DNA of 64,000 nucleotides, from the NCBI RefSeq assembly GCF_022376445.1, contig NW_025954963.1, positions 1,302,001-1,366,000 of the forward strand, read 5' to 3'. The notes beneath the pieces are model-generated. The model did not search any database. It had not been told where the DNA came from and worked only from the letters and a program-made list of their open reading frames with translations. This document shows positions 24,274-35,282 of the stretch, piece by piece (position 1 is the first letter of the stretch; each line of letters starts with the position of its first letter). Both the position numbers and the translations under genes were made by a program. This DNA is from Fomitopsis serialis. Its lineage: Eukaryota > Basidiomycota > Agaricomycetes > Polyporales > Fomitopsidaceae.

Positions 24274-24890
24274 ATGGTACGTGCTTCCCATCCTGCACGC
24301 GTCCACCACCGCTCATCGCAGCGATCGCATGCCGCCGTCGCCGCCACAGGCCTCCCAGTCCGGCGTCGCGGTGAACCCTGAGTGCTTGGAGACGTACCAG
24401 ACCCTGAAGCTCGGGAAGAAGATCAAGTACATCATCTACACGCTCAACAAGGACCACACAGAGATCGTGGTCGAGAAGCAGTCCGAGAGCCCGGACTACG
24501 ACGAGTTCATCGCGGACCTCCCTGAGGCCGAGCCTCGCTGGGCGGTGTACGACTTTGAGTTCGAGAAGGAGGGCGCAGGGAAGAGGAACAAGATTACATT
24601 CTTCTCCTGGTGCGTGCAGGTCAGCTTGGCCTGAACTCGAGTGGTCTAACACGGCTCGGATTCGTGCGCAGGTCCCCAGATGACTCCAAGATCAAGCAGA
24701 AGATGTTGTTCGCCTCATCCAAGGACGCCCTGAGACGTTCGCTTGTCGGCATCGCTGCTGAGATCCAGGGCACCGATTACAGCGAGGTCGCGTATGAGAG
24801 TGGTGCGTGCTCTTGCCCGTCGCGCCTGTGTCTTTACTCACCTCGCGTCGCGTCGCAACAGTGCTGGACAAGGTCTCCCGAGGAGCCTGA
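24274..24890 (+). CDS. COF1: Cofilin (ADF/cofilin actin-severing protein)
   Basis: Cofilin binds and severs ADP-actin filaments and is needed for actin turnover. Exon 1 is just the ATG at 24274-24276. A gtacgt donor follows, and exon 2 opens at 24359 with SGVAVNPECLETYQTLKLG. It continues with KIKYIIYTLNKDHTEIVVEK, EAEPRWAVYDFEFEKEG and NKITFFSW. Exon 3 reads SPDDSKIKQKMLFASSKDAL and RRSLVGIAAEIQGTDYSEV, the long actin-binding helix region. The last exon gives LDKVSRGA and a stop. All three introns keep phase, and the roughly 140 residues match the family length. The Ser right after the initiator Met fits the usual regulatory N-terminus. Confidence 0.95.
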
Positions 24891-25417
24891 GCGACGATTC
24901 TGTCCGATTTCCACTTATACCTCCCTCTACTCTGTGCCGCCGTGCTCCATACTGGCCTGCCGTGTATAATCCCAAATCGGACGCCACACTACCTCACCGA
25001 AGAGCGGAAGAAATGTTGTAGAGTTGCAGATAATCGCCGGATCGCTGGTGTAGTAACAAATCGAAGTCCCTTTCACGATGCGCTCATACCCGGGGTCCGA
25101 TGCCCATCTGCTGACGCGTATCTGTGGTCTATTCCGGCGCAGTAAGTATACAAACTGCACTGCAGGTATGGCCAGTTCGTCGAATACAGTCGCATTGCCC
25201 CCATGGCGAGGGCCAACGCCTAGCAAACTTACTGATCCTTGTTGAATAGAGTAGGACTACCAAATAGGCAGTGATGACTCAAAGCACGCTTGTTCTGTTA
25301 CTACATCAGTTGGTCGAGTGGTCTATCATACAGTGCAGCAGGTTCGCAGTGTACAGTACGGGACATCATGCATCATGCGAAACCTTCAGTAGCAACTATC
25401 GTTCCGGTCCCGGCTGC
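24891..25417. other. Convergent spacer between cofilin and the J-protein gene
   Basis: It contains the 3' ends of both flanking genes. Short frames here have no domain. Confidence 0.4.
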
Positions 25418-26407
25418 CTATGTCGACGCAGAGACGCCTCCGCCCACAGTTGCAACCACGAGTACGACACCCACAACTTGTATAATGCGCAATAACGCAC
25501 TCTCGCTATGCACCCGGTTCTGTTCCCGTGCCCTTGCTTCCGCCCTGGCCTCCGCGCCCGCCGCCCTCTCGTGCCCCGTACCCGTCGCGCGCCGGACGTG
25601 CGGGTTCGCGAATGGGTCGGGGCCCTGCGGTCGCTCGTAGTGCCGTCCTGGAGGCGGACGTGTGTATGAGCCCGGGCCGGGCGATGGTCGGTGTGAGTGT
25701 TCCCATGCGTAGGTTGCGCCCCGCCGTCGACGGGTGTCGTACGACCAGTGCGAGTAGGGCGAGTCTTGTCCGGAGGCGTATGTGCGCGACGGGCCACTAC
25801 TGGACTGCGCCATCGAACGGTCATACGCTCTCCTGCGACCGATGAGTTCGCACGCCGATGAGCGTATGTTGGTGCGAAGGACGAACGGAAAGGAAATGTG
25901 GATGCGGAAGGGAGGGACATACCGCTTGCGATCATCCCCGAGCACGCCGTACGCCTCGCTCACGGCGTGGAACGTCTCCTCGCCCCCGGATCCTTGTTTA
26001 CATCTGGATGATACTGCTTGCTCAACTACATGCAGTCCGTAGGACGTCTCAGCTTCACGCGCCCACCTCAGTCGACTGGTGCTCACCTTGTAATAGCTTG
26101 ACTGCTCGAGCCTCAGTACGAATACGGCTAAGATAGGGTGGCGGAAAAGAACGCGCCTTGATCTGTGCCCTGGACGCAGTGCTCGGCACCTGGAGGATAC
26201 CGTAGTGTCCTTCTGCACGTCGATTGCTGTAGTCCCGAACGCTCTCCTACACGGATATCGAAAACTTGATGGGCCTGGCGAGTAATCGTATAACGAGGCC
26301 AAGGATGTTTCCCGTGTTGGCACGAGACGGACCGCTAGACGAAGCAGCCGAGCAGCGCGCGGTATGCTGTAGGACCGACTTTGCGTGACGATATGTACTG
26401 ATGTCAT
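25418..26407 (-). CDS. DnaJ-type co-chaperone, probably mitochondrial
   Basis: J-proteins stimulate Hsp70 ATPase activity. On the minus strand a basic, hydroxylated leader (MTSVHIVTQSRSYSIPRAA to RRAFGTTAIDVQKD) looks like a mitochondrial presequence. The J domain follows: HYGILQVPSTASRAQIKAR, LSKQYHPDVNKDPGA with the invariant HPD at 26002-26010, and EETFHAVSEAYGVLGDD. The rest is a Ser/Arg/Pro-rich segment (RPSPGPGSYTRPPPGRHYER), a charged helix and one membrane segment near the end (LLRIIQVVGVVLVVATVGGG). Two single-base losses interrupt the frame, near 26206 (Lys-Asp-His-Tyr) and at the run of five C at 25983-25987. Both are next to repeated bases, so a consensus error is likely. The start codon is tentative. 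Confidence 0.75.
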   Translation of the reverse strand: MTSVHIVTQSRSYSIPRAARLLRLAVRLVPTRETSLASLYDYSPGPSSFRYPCRRAFGTTAIDVQKDTTVSSRCRALRPGHRSRRVLFRHPILAVFVLRLEQSSYYKVSTSRLRWAREAETSYGLHVVEQAVSSRCKQGSGGEETFHAVSEAYGVLGDDRKRYVPPFRIHISFPFVLRTNIRSSACELIGRRRAYDRSMAQSSSGPSRTYASGQDSPYSHWSYDTRRRRGATYAWEHSHRPSPGPGSYTRPPPGRHYERPQGPDPFANPHVRRATGTGHERAAGAEARAEARAREQNRVHSESALLRIIQVVGVVLVVATVGGGVSAST

Positions 26408-27439
26408 TGCATCGTAATCTTGCGTGACTCGTTCGGTGAAAAGGGGCTGTAGGTTGCAGACAGTACTTGCGCGCTGCGCTCTGTCGCGTCGGGCAAGAGG
26501 AGGTTACGATTATGAATTGGGTACGGGGGTGGCTGAGACCCTTGGCGCTCGTTAGCAGAAGCCGGTCCGGGTGTTGCCGGCGCACAAACGAGGACTACTA
26601 AATTATCAGGGCTTTCTGTCAACCCTCTTGTCTTGTTCCTGCGGTGAACTAGGTAGCTTGTGTCGCCGAAGCGTGGTTTTGTGGGAGTCATACAGTAAGT
26701 ATGTAATTCGTAGGTCAAGTTTGCCACTACCCATACTTATTACGTAATCAGCTCTAGACGCTCCGCCCGTTCTACGTACGCGACGCCGGCACTGCCCGAG
26801 CCACTCCCGCTCATTCAATCATAATGACAGACTCGGACGTGCACACTGGCAAGTACTGGTATGTGTGGTTCAAGTTGCGAGTACATGGCTGAAAACCATA
26901 TGAAAGAGGCTAAACAAAACATCACACATCGGAGTCCATCTTCTCGTCTACATGGACACAGCAGTGGTGATTGTAGTGACATCTATGTCGTAGACGTTCA
27001 TTTGCACTGGCTCAGGTAATAGTACTGTAAAGTTCAAACTTTGGCACGTAGAATTTACCCTTGTTTGCTCGTTCATCGAGCCCACACTGGCATCGATGAA
27101 GCGGTTCAGAAACCCACAGTACTGTACGCTCGCTTGGCTCGCAACGGTGGCCCCGTACTACGGCGTAGCAGAGTACTCGATCAGCTCTGTCGGCCATGAT
27201 ACGAAGCATAGGTTCAGTCGCAAAGGTGCGCAATTGCTTCACTCATGCCCTTACAGGGCATCTGTTCATTATCGTTCACATTTGCGAGCATTTCAGCAAA
27301 CCGCTCAGCTTGGCAAACGGTTTACCGAGACCCTTCAGTGTTGTATCAGTCATAAGAACCTAGATGATCTCTCTGGAGACTTTCGTCATAGCCTGGTGTG
27401 TATGGTCTCCCCTGAGGCTGAGTAGGTTTACGTCCTCAT
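26408..27439. other. Region before the TPR-CHAT gene, possible 5' exons
   Basis: Fragments near 27150-27420 (for example LGKRFTETLQC and NLDDLSGDFRHS) resemble the repeated unit of fungal TPR proteins in changing frames, so the TPR-CHAT gene may begin here. A short ATG frame with a gtatgt donor lies at 26824 (MTDSDVHTGKYW) and could be a first exon. Neither is certain. Confidence 0.35.
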
Positions 27440-30098
27440 GTGTGTCTTTTACAGCTGCCACATCCCGCCACTCAACCTCAGTTGGGTGAACTTCGCGCCG
27501 CGATCCTGCAAGCGGACCATGAGTTCTCATCGGACGATCCACGTAGGATGCACGCCTATCAGGATATTGTTGACGTAATTCTTAGCAGCCCATCACTCGC
27601 GCGGGACACCGAAGTCCTTGACGATACGATTGCTGCCCTAGCCCTGCTTGTCGAACGCCTGCCAGTGCCGGACTCCGACCATCCCACCGCATCGGCCTTG
27701 TATTATCAATACGGTGGCGCGTTGATGGTGCGCTTGCGTGAACGCTCGAGTGATGCAAGGGCCAGACGAGATGCTCTCGACGGCGCTGTCACAGCGTACC
27801 ACCGCTGTGTCGATCTCACACCCGAAACAGATTCCTCTCTCATCGATAGGCTGCGCAACTTAGCGGATGCTTTGGACGAACGTTCGTCCGTGATGGTAGT
27901 TCAAGGGATCTGGACGGTACAATTGCTGCGTATCGCAACTGCCTTATACTCAATCCCAAAGAGCCCTCAATAACAGCCGATCTATATGGCGCACTGGGTG
28001 ACAGCCTCGAGGGCCGCTTTGACTACCAAGGCCGCAAGGACGACCTTGAAGACGCGATTGCGAGCTATCGCCATGCTATCAAAATTCTTCCGATAACGAC
28101 ACGACGAAACCCAAGCGGCTCATGCGCCTTGCGAACCTACTGCGTCGTCGCTCTGAAGTCCCAGGTTCTGATGAAGTCAACACCCTCGACGAAGCCATGG
28201 ATCTACTTCGTGATGCTATCAATTCGTTGCCCTCCGGGAACGCTCAAATGCACGGCGTACTTGCCAGCCTTGCGAATCTGCTAGAAGCCCGCTTTGCCTT
28301 GTCCCACGAGGAGTCCGATATGAGGAACGCCTGTCTTTCGCTCATGAAGGCAGCTCAGGAACCAGCGACGCCACCCTTGACCAAGTTCGGGTACGCCTAC
28401 CGTGCGGTAGAGCTACTGGAGTTGTACCCCTTCCTCGAGGGATGCTTCCCGTTGTTGCGCGCGTACGAGTGCATCATTGAAGCTTATCCTCAAGCCCGGA
28501 TTGCGTCGCTCGGGAAAAACATCATCGAACGCCTGCGTGCGCTCTCCCTTCTTCCCTTCCCCGCAAAGGGAGCTGCGGCCGCGGCTATTGCGTCCGGTCA
28601 ACTCGCTCTCGCAGTGGAGTGGCTCGAGGAAGGTCGGAACGTTGTCTGGGGACAAATCTTTCGATTGCGACACGTCGCGGGCGAGCTGAGTGAGCAGCAT
28701 CCCGATATCGCAGACAGGCTCGCTGCGCTGTCGCGCCAGCTGGAGAGTGTTTCCATGGAGTACTCAGGCAGCATCTCATTCTTTGACACATCGGACCACT
28801 CTGGTCTGCCCCGTGTACGTATGCCGGAGCCAAACCAGGGGGTCCAGTCCAAGCTGGCGATGGAATACGAAGCTCTAGTCCAACAAATCCAGTCGCTCGA
28901 TGGGTTTCAACGTTTCTTGAAACCTAGGCCTTTTGCGGAACTCGTGGCTGCAGCGACTGACGGCCCTATAGTTTTTGTAAACTTACACGAACGACGCTCT
29001 GTTTGTGATGCACTCATCTTACTCCCCGCTGGGAACATCGTGCATGTCCCACTCCCTCGATTCTCATATGCGGCGGCAGCGGGATATCAAACAGCTCTCC
29101 AAGCCTCATTAGAAAGCGGAGGGGTTCGCGGCGCTCACATCACCCATAATAACATCTCGATGGGAGACATCTTGGCTGCGTTGTGGAAACGTGTGGCACA
29201 GCCGGTATTGAGTGTATTACAAGGCGCGGTGAGTCATCTCCCTTCGTCCGCCTATGTTTGCGTCGAGATTGAATATATGTTCACAATATTGCAGCTACAA
29301 CCCGTCCATGCTCAAGATCTCTTGCACATTACTTGGTGCCTCACGGGCCCGCTGTCGTTCCTCCCTCTGCATGCAGCAGGCATCTACAACGAGGGAGCTG
29401 CGCAAGTCACACTCATGGACTTCGCGGTATCGTCGTATACCCCATCGATCGAGGTTCTGCTGCGTTCCAAGGGCCGCTCCCCATCGACAGAACATAGGCA
29501 GCAGCGCGTCTTGGCCATAGCACAGCCATACGCATTGCCCAACGCACCGATCCCAAGCACACTACAAGAGGTTCGTCTCGTCAGAGCCCACTTTCCTGAC
29601 GGCGTCACACTCGAGAACGAGAATGGGACCGTGGACGCTGTTCTCGCCGCAATGGTCCATCATAGCTGGGTGCACCTCGCCTGCCACGGCATGCAGGACT
29701 CTGTAGATCCGACGCAGAGCTCGTTCGCGCTTCACGACCATGTGTCGCTGAAACTCTCCCAGCTCATGTCGCTTTCTCTGGAGAACGCGGAGCTTGCGTT
29801 CCTCTCGGCATGCCAGACCGCGACAGGCAATGCGACCGTGCCAGATGAGGCCGTTCATCTCGCGGCTGGGATGCTTACCGCCGGGTTCAGGAGCGTGGTA
29901 GGAACAATGTAGTCGGTGGGTGACAATGACGCGCCGATCGTAGCTGACGCGTTTTACACTGCACTGCAACGGGACATTGAGGCTGGGGGAGATGTGAGGG
30001 TTGCGTATGCGTTGCATGGTGCCGTGAAGCAGTTGCGTACGAAAGTTGGTGCGAGGGAATTCGTCAAGTGGGTCCCATTTGTGCACTTTGGGCGGTAG
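27440..30098 (+). pseudogene. TPR-CHAT protein, interrupted by a TAG and two frame breaks
   Basis: CHAT domains are caspase-like cysteine protease folds. In mushroom-forming fungi they are often fused to TPR arrays; their biological role is largely unknown, with self-recognition or cell-death signalling proposed. TPR-like helices run from about 27480 to 28500 (ARRDALDGAVTAYHRCVDL, DDLEDAIASYRHAIKILP). A linker follows, then CHAT from about 29150 with LLHITWCLTGPLSFLPLHAA. The catalytic pair is intact: HLACHG near 29672 and FLSACQT near 29805. At 29910-29912 a TAG stands where homologues have Trp in a Gly-Thr-Met-Trp-Ser motif. Beyond it the frame continues with DNDAPIVADAFYTALQRDI and ends KWVPFVHFGR at 30098. 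One-base frame shifts lie near 27886 and 28090. The shifts may be errors; the TAG is a substitution. Confidence 0.7.
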
Positions 30099-30291
30099 TC
30101 GTTCTCCAGAGACTGCTATAGGAAGTTTGATTAGGAGTGCATTGATCACACGCTACAACGGGGCGCACGGTATGTCCTGAGAGAAGCCGATGAGTATGCG
30201 TCTTCACTGCAGTATGGCGAACATAAGCCTCACTGATTATATGATACATCCGTAATGTACAGTCTCTAGTCTGACACCGCAATCGATACGT

Positions 30292-32360
30292 TCACTCTAT
30301 GTAGTCCACCGGGTCCTCCGCGGTCGTCTCCTCCTTGTCTACCGCCCTCTTTTCTTCCGTGATCTTCTCATCTGCGTCAACAACTTGCTCGACAGCCTCA
30401 GCAGCCTCCACCGCAGCCTTTCTCCGATCACGACCAGGCGCAACGACGTTCTTCATGAAGAACAGCAGAGAGAGCGTCTCCGCCGCTGTCATGCCCACGA
30501 TGAACCACAGGCCAGCGGCGCGCCCGGAGAAGCTGTTCGGGCCACCGTGCGTCTGTTGGACGGTGGTCTGGATGGACGTGATGATGGCTGTGCCTGCGGC
30601 GCTCCCGAACTGCGACGACGCCGTCAGGATGGAGCCGACTGTCGCCGCGATGTGGGCGGAGTAACGGCGAAGAGCGCGATGCTTCGCACAGCGGCATGTC
30701 AGGCCAGTTTGTCACTGCGATTGCCTAGGGCAGCACTTACTTGGTCGTCCCGAAGACAATCGTCGTGCCCGCTGTGCCCAGGCAAAAGCCGGGGAAGGTG
30801 AAGGGCCAGTATTTCGCCGCCGAACCTCCGAAGGCGAGGAGGATAGTGCCGGAGAGCACCAGCAGCTGCCCACCGAGCATGACCCACTTCAGTCGGAATC
30901 GCTGTTGCAGGAAGCTCGTGAAGGCCATGAAAAGAATGGATACGAGGCCCACGGGTAGGCTGAGCGGCGGATCAGGTTGAGGCCACCCTGTGAATGATGA
31001 ACACTTACAAGTGGACGGCGGTGTAGATGGTCGACCACCCGAGCGCATCTTGATAGAACCAGGAGTACAAGAGCTGCACAGACGCCCACCACATGCGTGG
31101 CTGCAGGCCCAGAATCACGATGATCGTGAAGTTCTCGTAGTTCCACATCTTCGGCGGTCTGATAGGCGTCTTTAGACAGACCCGGCTAAGTTGAGGATGA
31201 TAGACGTACACTGCAGCACGTTCCTCCGGGATGTGTGCTTCCCAGACGAAGAACCCGACTCCCAGAAAAACTGAAATAACCAAAGGCGCGAGGGTCTCAG
31301 CCTTGGCCCACCCGACGGCCGCTCCGTCCGTGACTGCAAACACGAAGAGCACGAGCGCAGCTACCGGAGATGTCATTAGCCACTGTCGCTACGTTCGTGA
31401 CTGGGTTGATGCTTACCTGTCAGTAGCGAAACACCAACAATGTCGACCTTCTTCAACGTCTCAAGGCGGGATCCCGTGTTGTTATCGTGGTTCCGCGAGA
31501 ACGGGAGCAGGACAGTCACAAGGGCACCCATAAGGAAGCAAATCACGGTAATGAAGTAGAACACTGCCGGCCATGATGCAAAAGAGACTAGAGCTGCGCC
31601 GATGATCAGGCCAGATACTGGAAGGCCTCTGATCAGGATACTTGTGGCGTAAATCCCAGGCTTGTATGCTACATACCGTTGCCGAGGGCAGCCGATCCAG
31701 CAAAGGCAGCTACTGCTTTCGATTGGACGTGCGGCGTGGGGAACATCCGCACGATGATCTGCATAGCAGATGGGATGTTCAACGCGGCTCCTGTAGATGC
31801 ATCAGTACAGTCAGTACATATATGATGAGTGACGTGGAGGAGGAAACTGACCGACCCCCATGAACGCTCGTAGGAGGAACAGTGGGACTTGCGCTCGGAC
31901 GAACGCGCATCCAAGCGAAGTAAAGGAGATGATGAATGCTCCCGCGAGGAACACATACTCTGCAGCGATGATGAGCTACAGTCACCAACAGCAGTAATGA
32001 AGCTGGCACGCAATGATACGTACTCGGACTGTACAAGTCACTCAAGCGACCGCTCTACAGCTCCATCAGAACAGTGCACGCACAAAGCAGGTACACCACC
32101 ACACTTACGGTGAGCAAAAATGCCGCGAACGTGAGCTGATATGCACTCGTCGTCCACACTGACACCGCGTTCGAGATGTCCAGGTCCACCGAGATAGGCG
32201 GAGTTGCTGCGAACAGCGCGGAGATATTGAACGAGTCGATGTACTGTGCCAAGCAGAAGATGACTAGCAGCGTGAGCTTGCGCGCGGACGAGAGCGAGCT
32301 GAGCTGTTTCCTGGCGGCCGGTGGCGACGCCGTCACGCTCGGAGTCTCCGAGGAAGGCAT
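30292..32360 (-). CDS. Major facilitator superfamily transporter
   Basis: A secondary transporter of the plasma or vacuolar membrane, probably of the drug:H+ antiporter group. The substrate is unknown. The start is MPSSETPSVTASPPA at 32360, followed by a cytosolic tail and helices such as LTLLVIFCLAQYIDSFNISA, AYQLTFAAFLLT, FITVICFLMGALVTVLLPF, ALVLFVFAVTDGAAVGW, VGLVSILFMAFTSFLQQRF and VMLGGQLLVLSGTILLAFGG. The late loop and helix TVGSILTASSQFGSAAGTAI follow, and then LWFIVGMTAAETLSLLFFM. The charged tail ends DPVDYIE. About eight short introns are needed and no frame break is evident. I estimate 12-14 helices. Confidence 0.85.
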
Positions 32361-33906
32361 GTCTAGGGAAAGCGAGGTGCGCCCGTCTGAACCTCAGTCA
32401 CTCGGGGGTGCGGGAGGGTCGCAGGTTCGCAGACGCGGAGGCAACTGCGAATGTGCTGGACCTTATGGAGGCCTGCACGCTGTCCGAGGCGTGGTTATTA
32501 TTATGACTCTACACAATCATGGGTGTCTCACGGGTTTACAGCAGCCTGCAAGTGGGGCATCACCTAGGAAAAGAATCCGTGAAGAAGTCGCCCACGGAGC
32601 CGCCAAAGACGGCTGTGGTCCCGTTATATAGGGGACGAAATGAGGAGAAGAGAACACGTATGGTGGGAACACTCCGGTCAAAGATCGGGTTCGAATGATC
32701 AGATGGTCGCCACCTTCGAGGCGTTGCGGGCTTACTCGCTCGTTGTGAAAGTCTTACTTCCTGCTTGGAAGATTCCTTAGCATCTCATGCTGTTCGGACT
32801 GTTCATCGGGAGGAGTGCGGGAACATACAAGAGGATCGGTTTTCGCCTACTGGGAGTGTTGGTATCTGAGTGTCTCTGGACTGATTGACACACGAGCACG
32901 TTAACAGGCTGCTTCCTGACAATTCGGCGGGAGCACATACTTACCCAGAATGGAGGTGATGATCAAACGATGTGGTCTGCGCCCACACGGCCCGAACCTT
33001 CTCTATCAAAAGCTCCTGGAATGACACCCACTGACATTCGCGGAGTATCCCCATTTCAGATCCCAGAGGCTCAGCCACGACTTCATCGATTCATCTCTTG
33101 CCTGTGTGTCCCTCCTTGTCCCTCCGCATCCTCAGTACAAACGACTGCATGAGAGGTCAAAGGGAGCAGGACCTTCTCCGCGGCGGAACGCCCAACGCGC
33201 TCCGGGCGCGGGCACAGCCGTACTGTGTTGACATACGGTCGAGTGTGTAAGATTAAGCCACGTCCGATTCGTTGTCAAGCCCTTGATCGCCGAAGAGTCC
33301 GCTGCTTGTGTAAGTACTCCTGACCGCTGCATTTCCGGGTCGAGGAACGGAGCCTAACACGAGTTACAGTAACGTTCTGCATACCTCGTCCGTCTCGTCT
33401 AACAGGCGGTGGATTGTCGGGTGAATAATACGGTGGAGAAGCAATCATCGCGCGGCTTTTTCTTCCGCACGTCGAGTGAGACAGGCCTGCGAGTTGACTC
33501 ATTTATTAGGTACGCATGGTCGATCGGAGAAAGAAGTCGAGGGCGTACCAGGTTCAACCATCAAATCTTCAGATTCAGAGACGACGAAGTGGTCAAGAAG
33601 AACTGAGTGTGTTGAAATGCCAATGCCTGGGTTCTCGGTGTTCAATGGCGTGCAAACGCTTGTTGCAGCGCCTGAAGTTCGCAAACCCGCGTCCGCTTGC
33701 GAAAGCGAAATAGTCTATGCATCGTCAACTGGGCCTAACGTACACATTCCGAAGGCGAAGCAGAAAACCTGCGATATATCCACGTGGTATATGACGAACC
33801 CGTCGCCTCGCGTGCACCGTCCCATCCTAGAGCCGTCGTTCCCAGTGTGACCGTTCCGTAAGATCACCTGGAGTTTGGAGCTTATCCTCCGTCGCGGCAG
33901 CGGTCC
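32361..33906. other. Intergenic, 1.5 kb
   Basis: It includes the MFS gene promoter at its left end and the MOB2 3' UTR at its right. Plus-strand frames around 33409-33850 are open but show no domain, and their apparent start codons are not shared by alternative frames. Nothing is supported. Confidence 0.4.
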
Positions 33907-34879
33907 TTACGAGTCGAGGATACCCATCTCCCTCCAGCGCTCCCAGAGTGCGCCGATACCTACCGGGACCCCAGGCTGGCCCTTCACGTCTTTGATGTCC
34001 AAGAGCTCGTACTCCTTGCCGAAAGCGAGGAAGTGCGCGAAGAGCGAGTTGAAGTGGGGCTCGCTCCGGAGGTGGAGGATCTGTGGGTAGTGCGCGTGGT
34101 ACAGATGCGCGAAGACACGAAGCAGCTGTCTGTAGACGTGCTTCACGGTAGAGGGAAAAGTCTGGGAAAATTCGCGCCCTGCGGTGGGGGAGATTAAGCA
34201 CACTGCCTCTGGGCGTGATGGATAACGTACCGGACTTGGTGGGGAATACAGTCTCATCGTCCAGAAGGTTCTGTGCCCATGTCATGACATAATCAATGTA
34301 TGTTGGCGCAGGTAGCTGGACGCTTTTCCGATCCTGGTTGATCCATGTGTAATTCAAGCTGATGCAGAATAGTCAGTAATAAAGGCAGCGGAACTGCGTT
34401 TGTGCGTACTTTGGACTAGCGGACATCGAAGGGCACGACTGTTGCGTGCAGCACTCTGCAAGTACACCGTAGAACGAGTTGAGGTTCTGGTAGAAGTCGA
34501 AGACTACAGAGACGCGTCACGAGGGACCACGTTTAGCTGTCAAACGTAGTACAACGTGGAGGAAGTTCGTACGTACTGTTAACGGCAACCCATTCCATGA
34601 CGTCGGCGTACTTTGGCAGCATAACAATATGCTTGAAGTTTCCCTTGACGAGGGCGGCCTCAACGAACGGGCTACAAAGGTAGAGAGGCTTAGCAACCCC
34701 AGGTGAGGTCGGTGTGCCAGGCAGTGATTCTTCAGATGGACGGCGAGATAAGGTGGGTGTCGTAGAACGTTTAGGAGGACGAGGCGCACGGTTCATGGAC
34801 CGCCTAGCATCCGTCAGTGAGACCTCGCACATTCCTCAAGCCAACACCTTACATACCCAATGGAATTGAAGAACGACAT
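33907..34879 (-). CDS. Mob2-like kinase activator (Mob1/phocein family)
   Basis: Mob proteins bind and activate NDR/LATS kinases. Mob2 acts with the Cbk1/Orb6-type kinase in polarised growth. The start is MSFFNSIG in a short first exon at 34879, as in yeast Mob2. Exon 2 carries SMNRAPRPPKRSTTP, YLCSPFVEAALVKGNFKHIV and LPKYADVMEWVAVN. Then follow FDFYQNLNSFYGVLAECC with TQQSCPSMSA (zinc ligands), YTWINQDRKSVQLPAPTYID, DDETVFPTKSG and HVYRQLLRVFAHLYHAHYPQ (zinc-binding histidines). The C-terminus is FNSLFAHFLAFGKEYELLD with ending REMGILDS. The FPTK and LRSEPHFNSLFAHF signatures favour Mob2 over Mob1. The introns join cleanly. Confidence 0.85.
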
Positions 34880-35282
34880 GGCGACGCGAATCGATGGGCA
34901 GACTGGGTGGCACTTGGGCGACTTGCAGGCGACGAGAGAGAAAGACGAGAGAGACCAGTCTCAAGACAGCTAGATAAAAGCGTTCCGAGCCCTGTGCAGA
35001 CCTAGAATGGGAGGCGGAAGTAATTGAACGTCGATACGAAGTCGAAACCAGGACCCAGGTCGAAACGGCGGATCAGAAGCGAGTTCACGCACGTGACGGT
35101 GTGGGTGTCCAAGATGGAAACACGTTCCCGTGCTTGCGCGTATTTGGCTCCGAGGCCGTTGCTCAACAAGGACAAACAACGCGAGATGCGCGCATTGTAT
35201 TCCGCACGTGCATCCGTTCTTGTAACCCGCTCACCCACCTTTCCCCTCCTACCCCTCCTCAGGAAGGCCTGCCAGCCCTGAG
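34880..35282. promoter_or_regulatory. Divergent promoter region of MOB2-like and MLP1-like genes
   Basis: The start codons at 34879 (minus) and 35283 (plus) diverge across 403 bases. Pyrimidine-rich stretches before 35283 resemble fungal core promoters. No specific factor site is claimed. Confidence 0.45.

Noticed and set aside
32675..32710. T-loop-like bases (GGTTCGAAT) suggesting a second tRNA
   Set aside because: No matching acceptor, D or anticodon arms could be paired around it.
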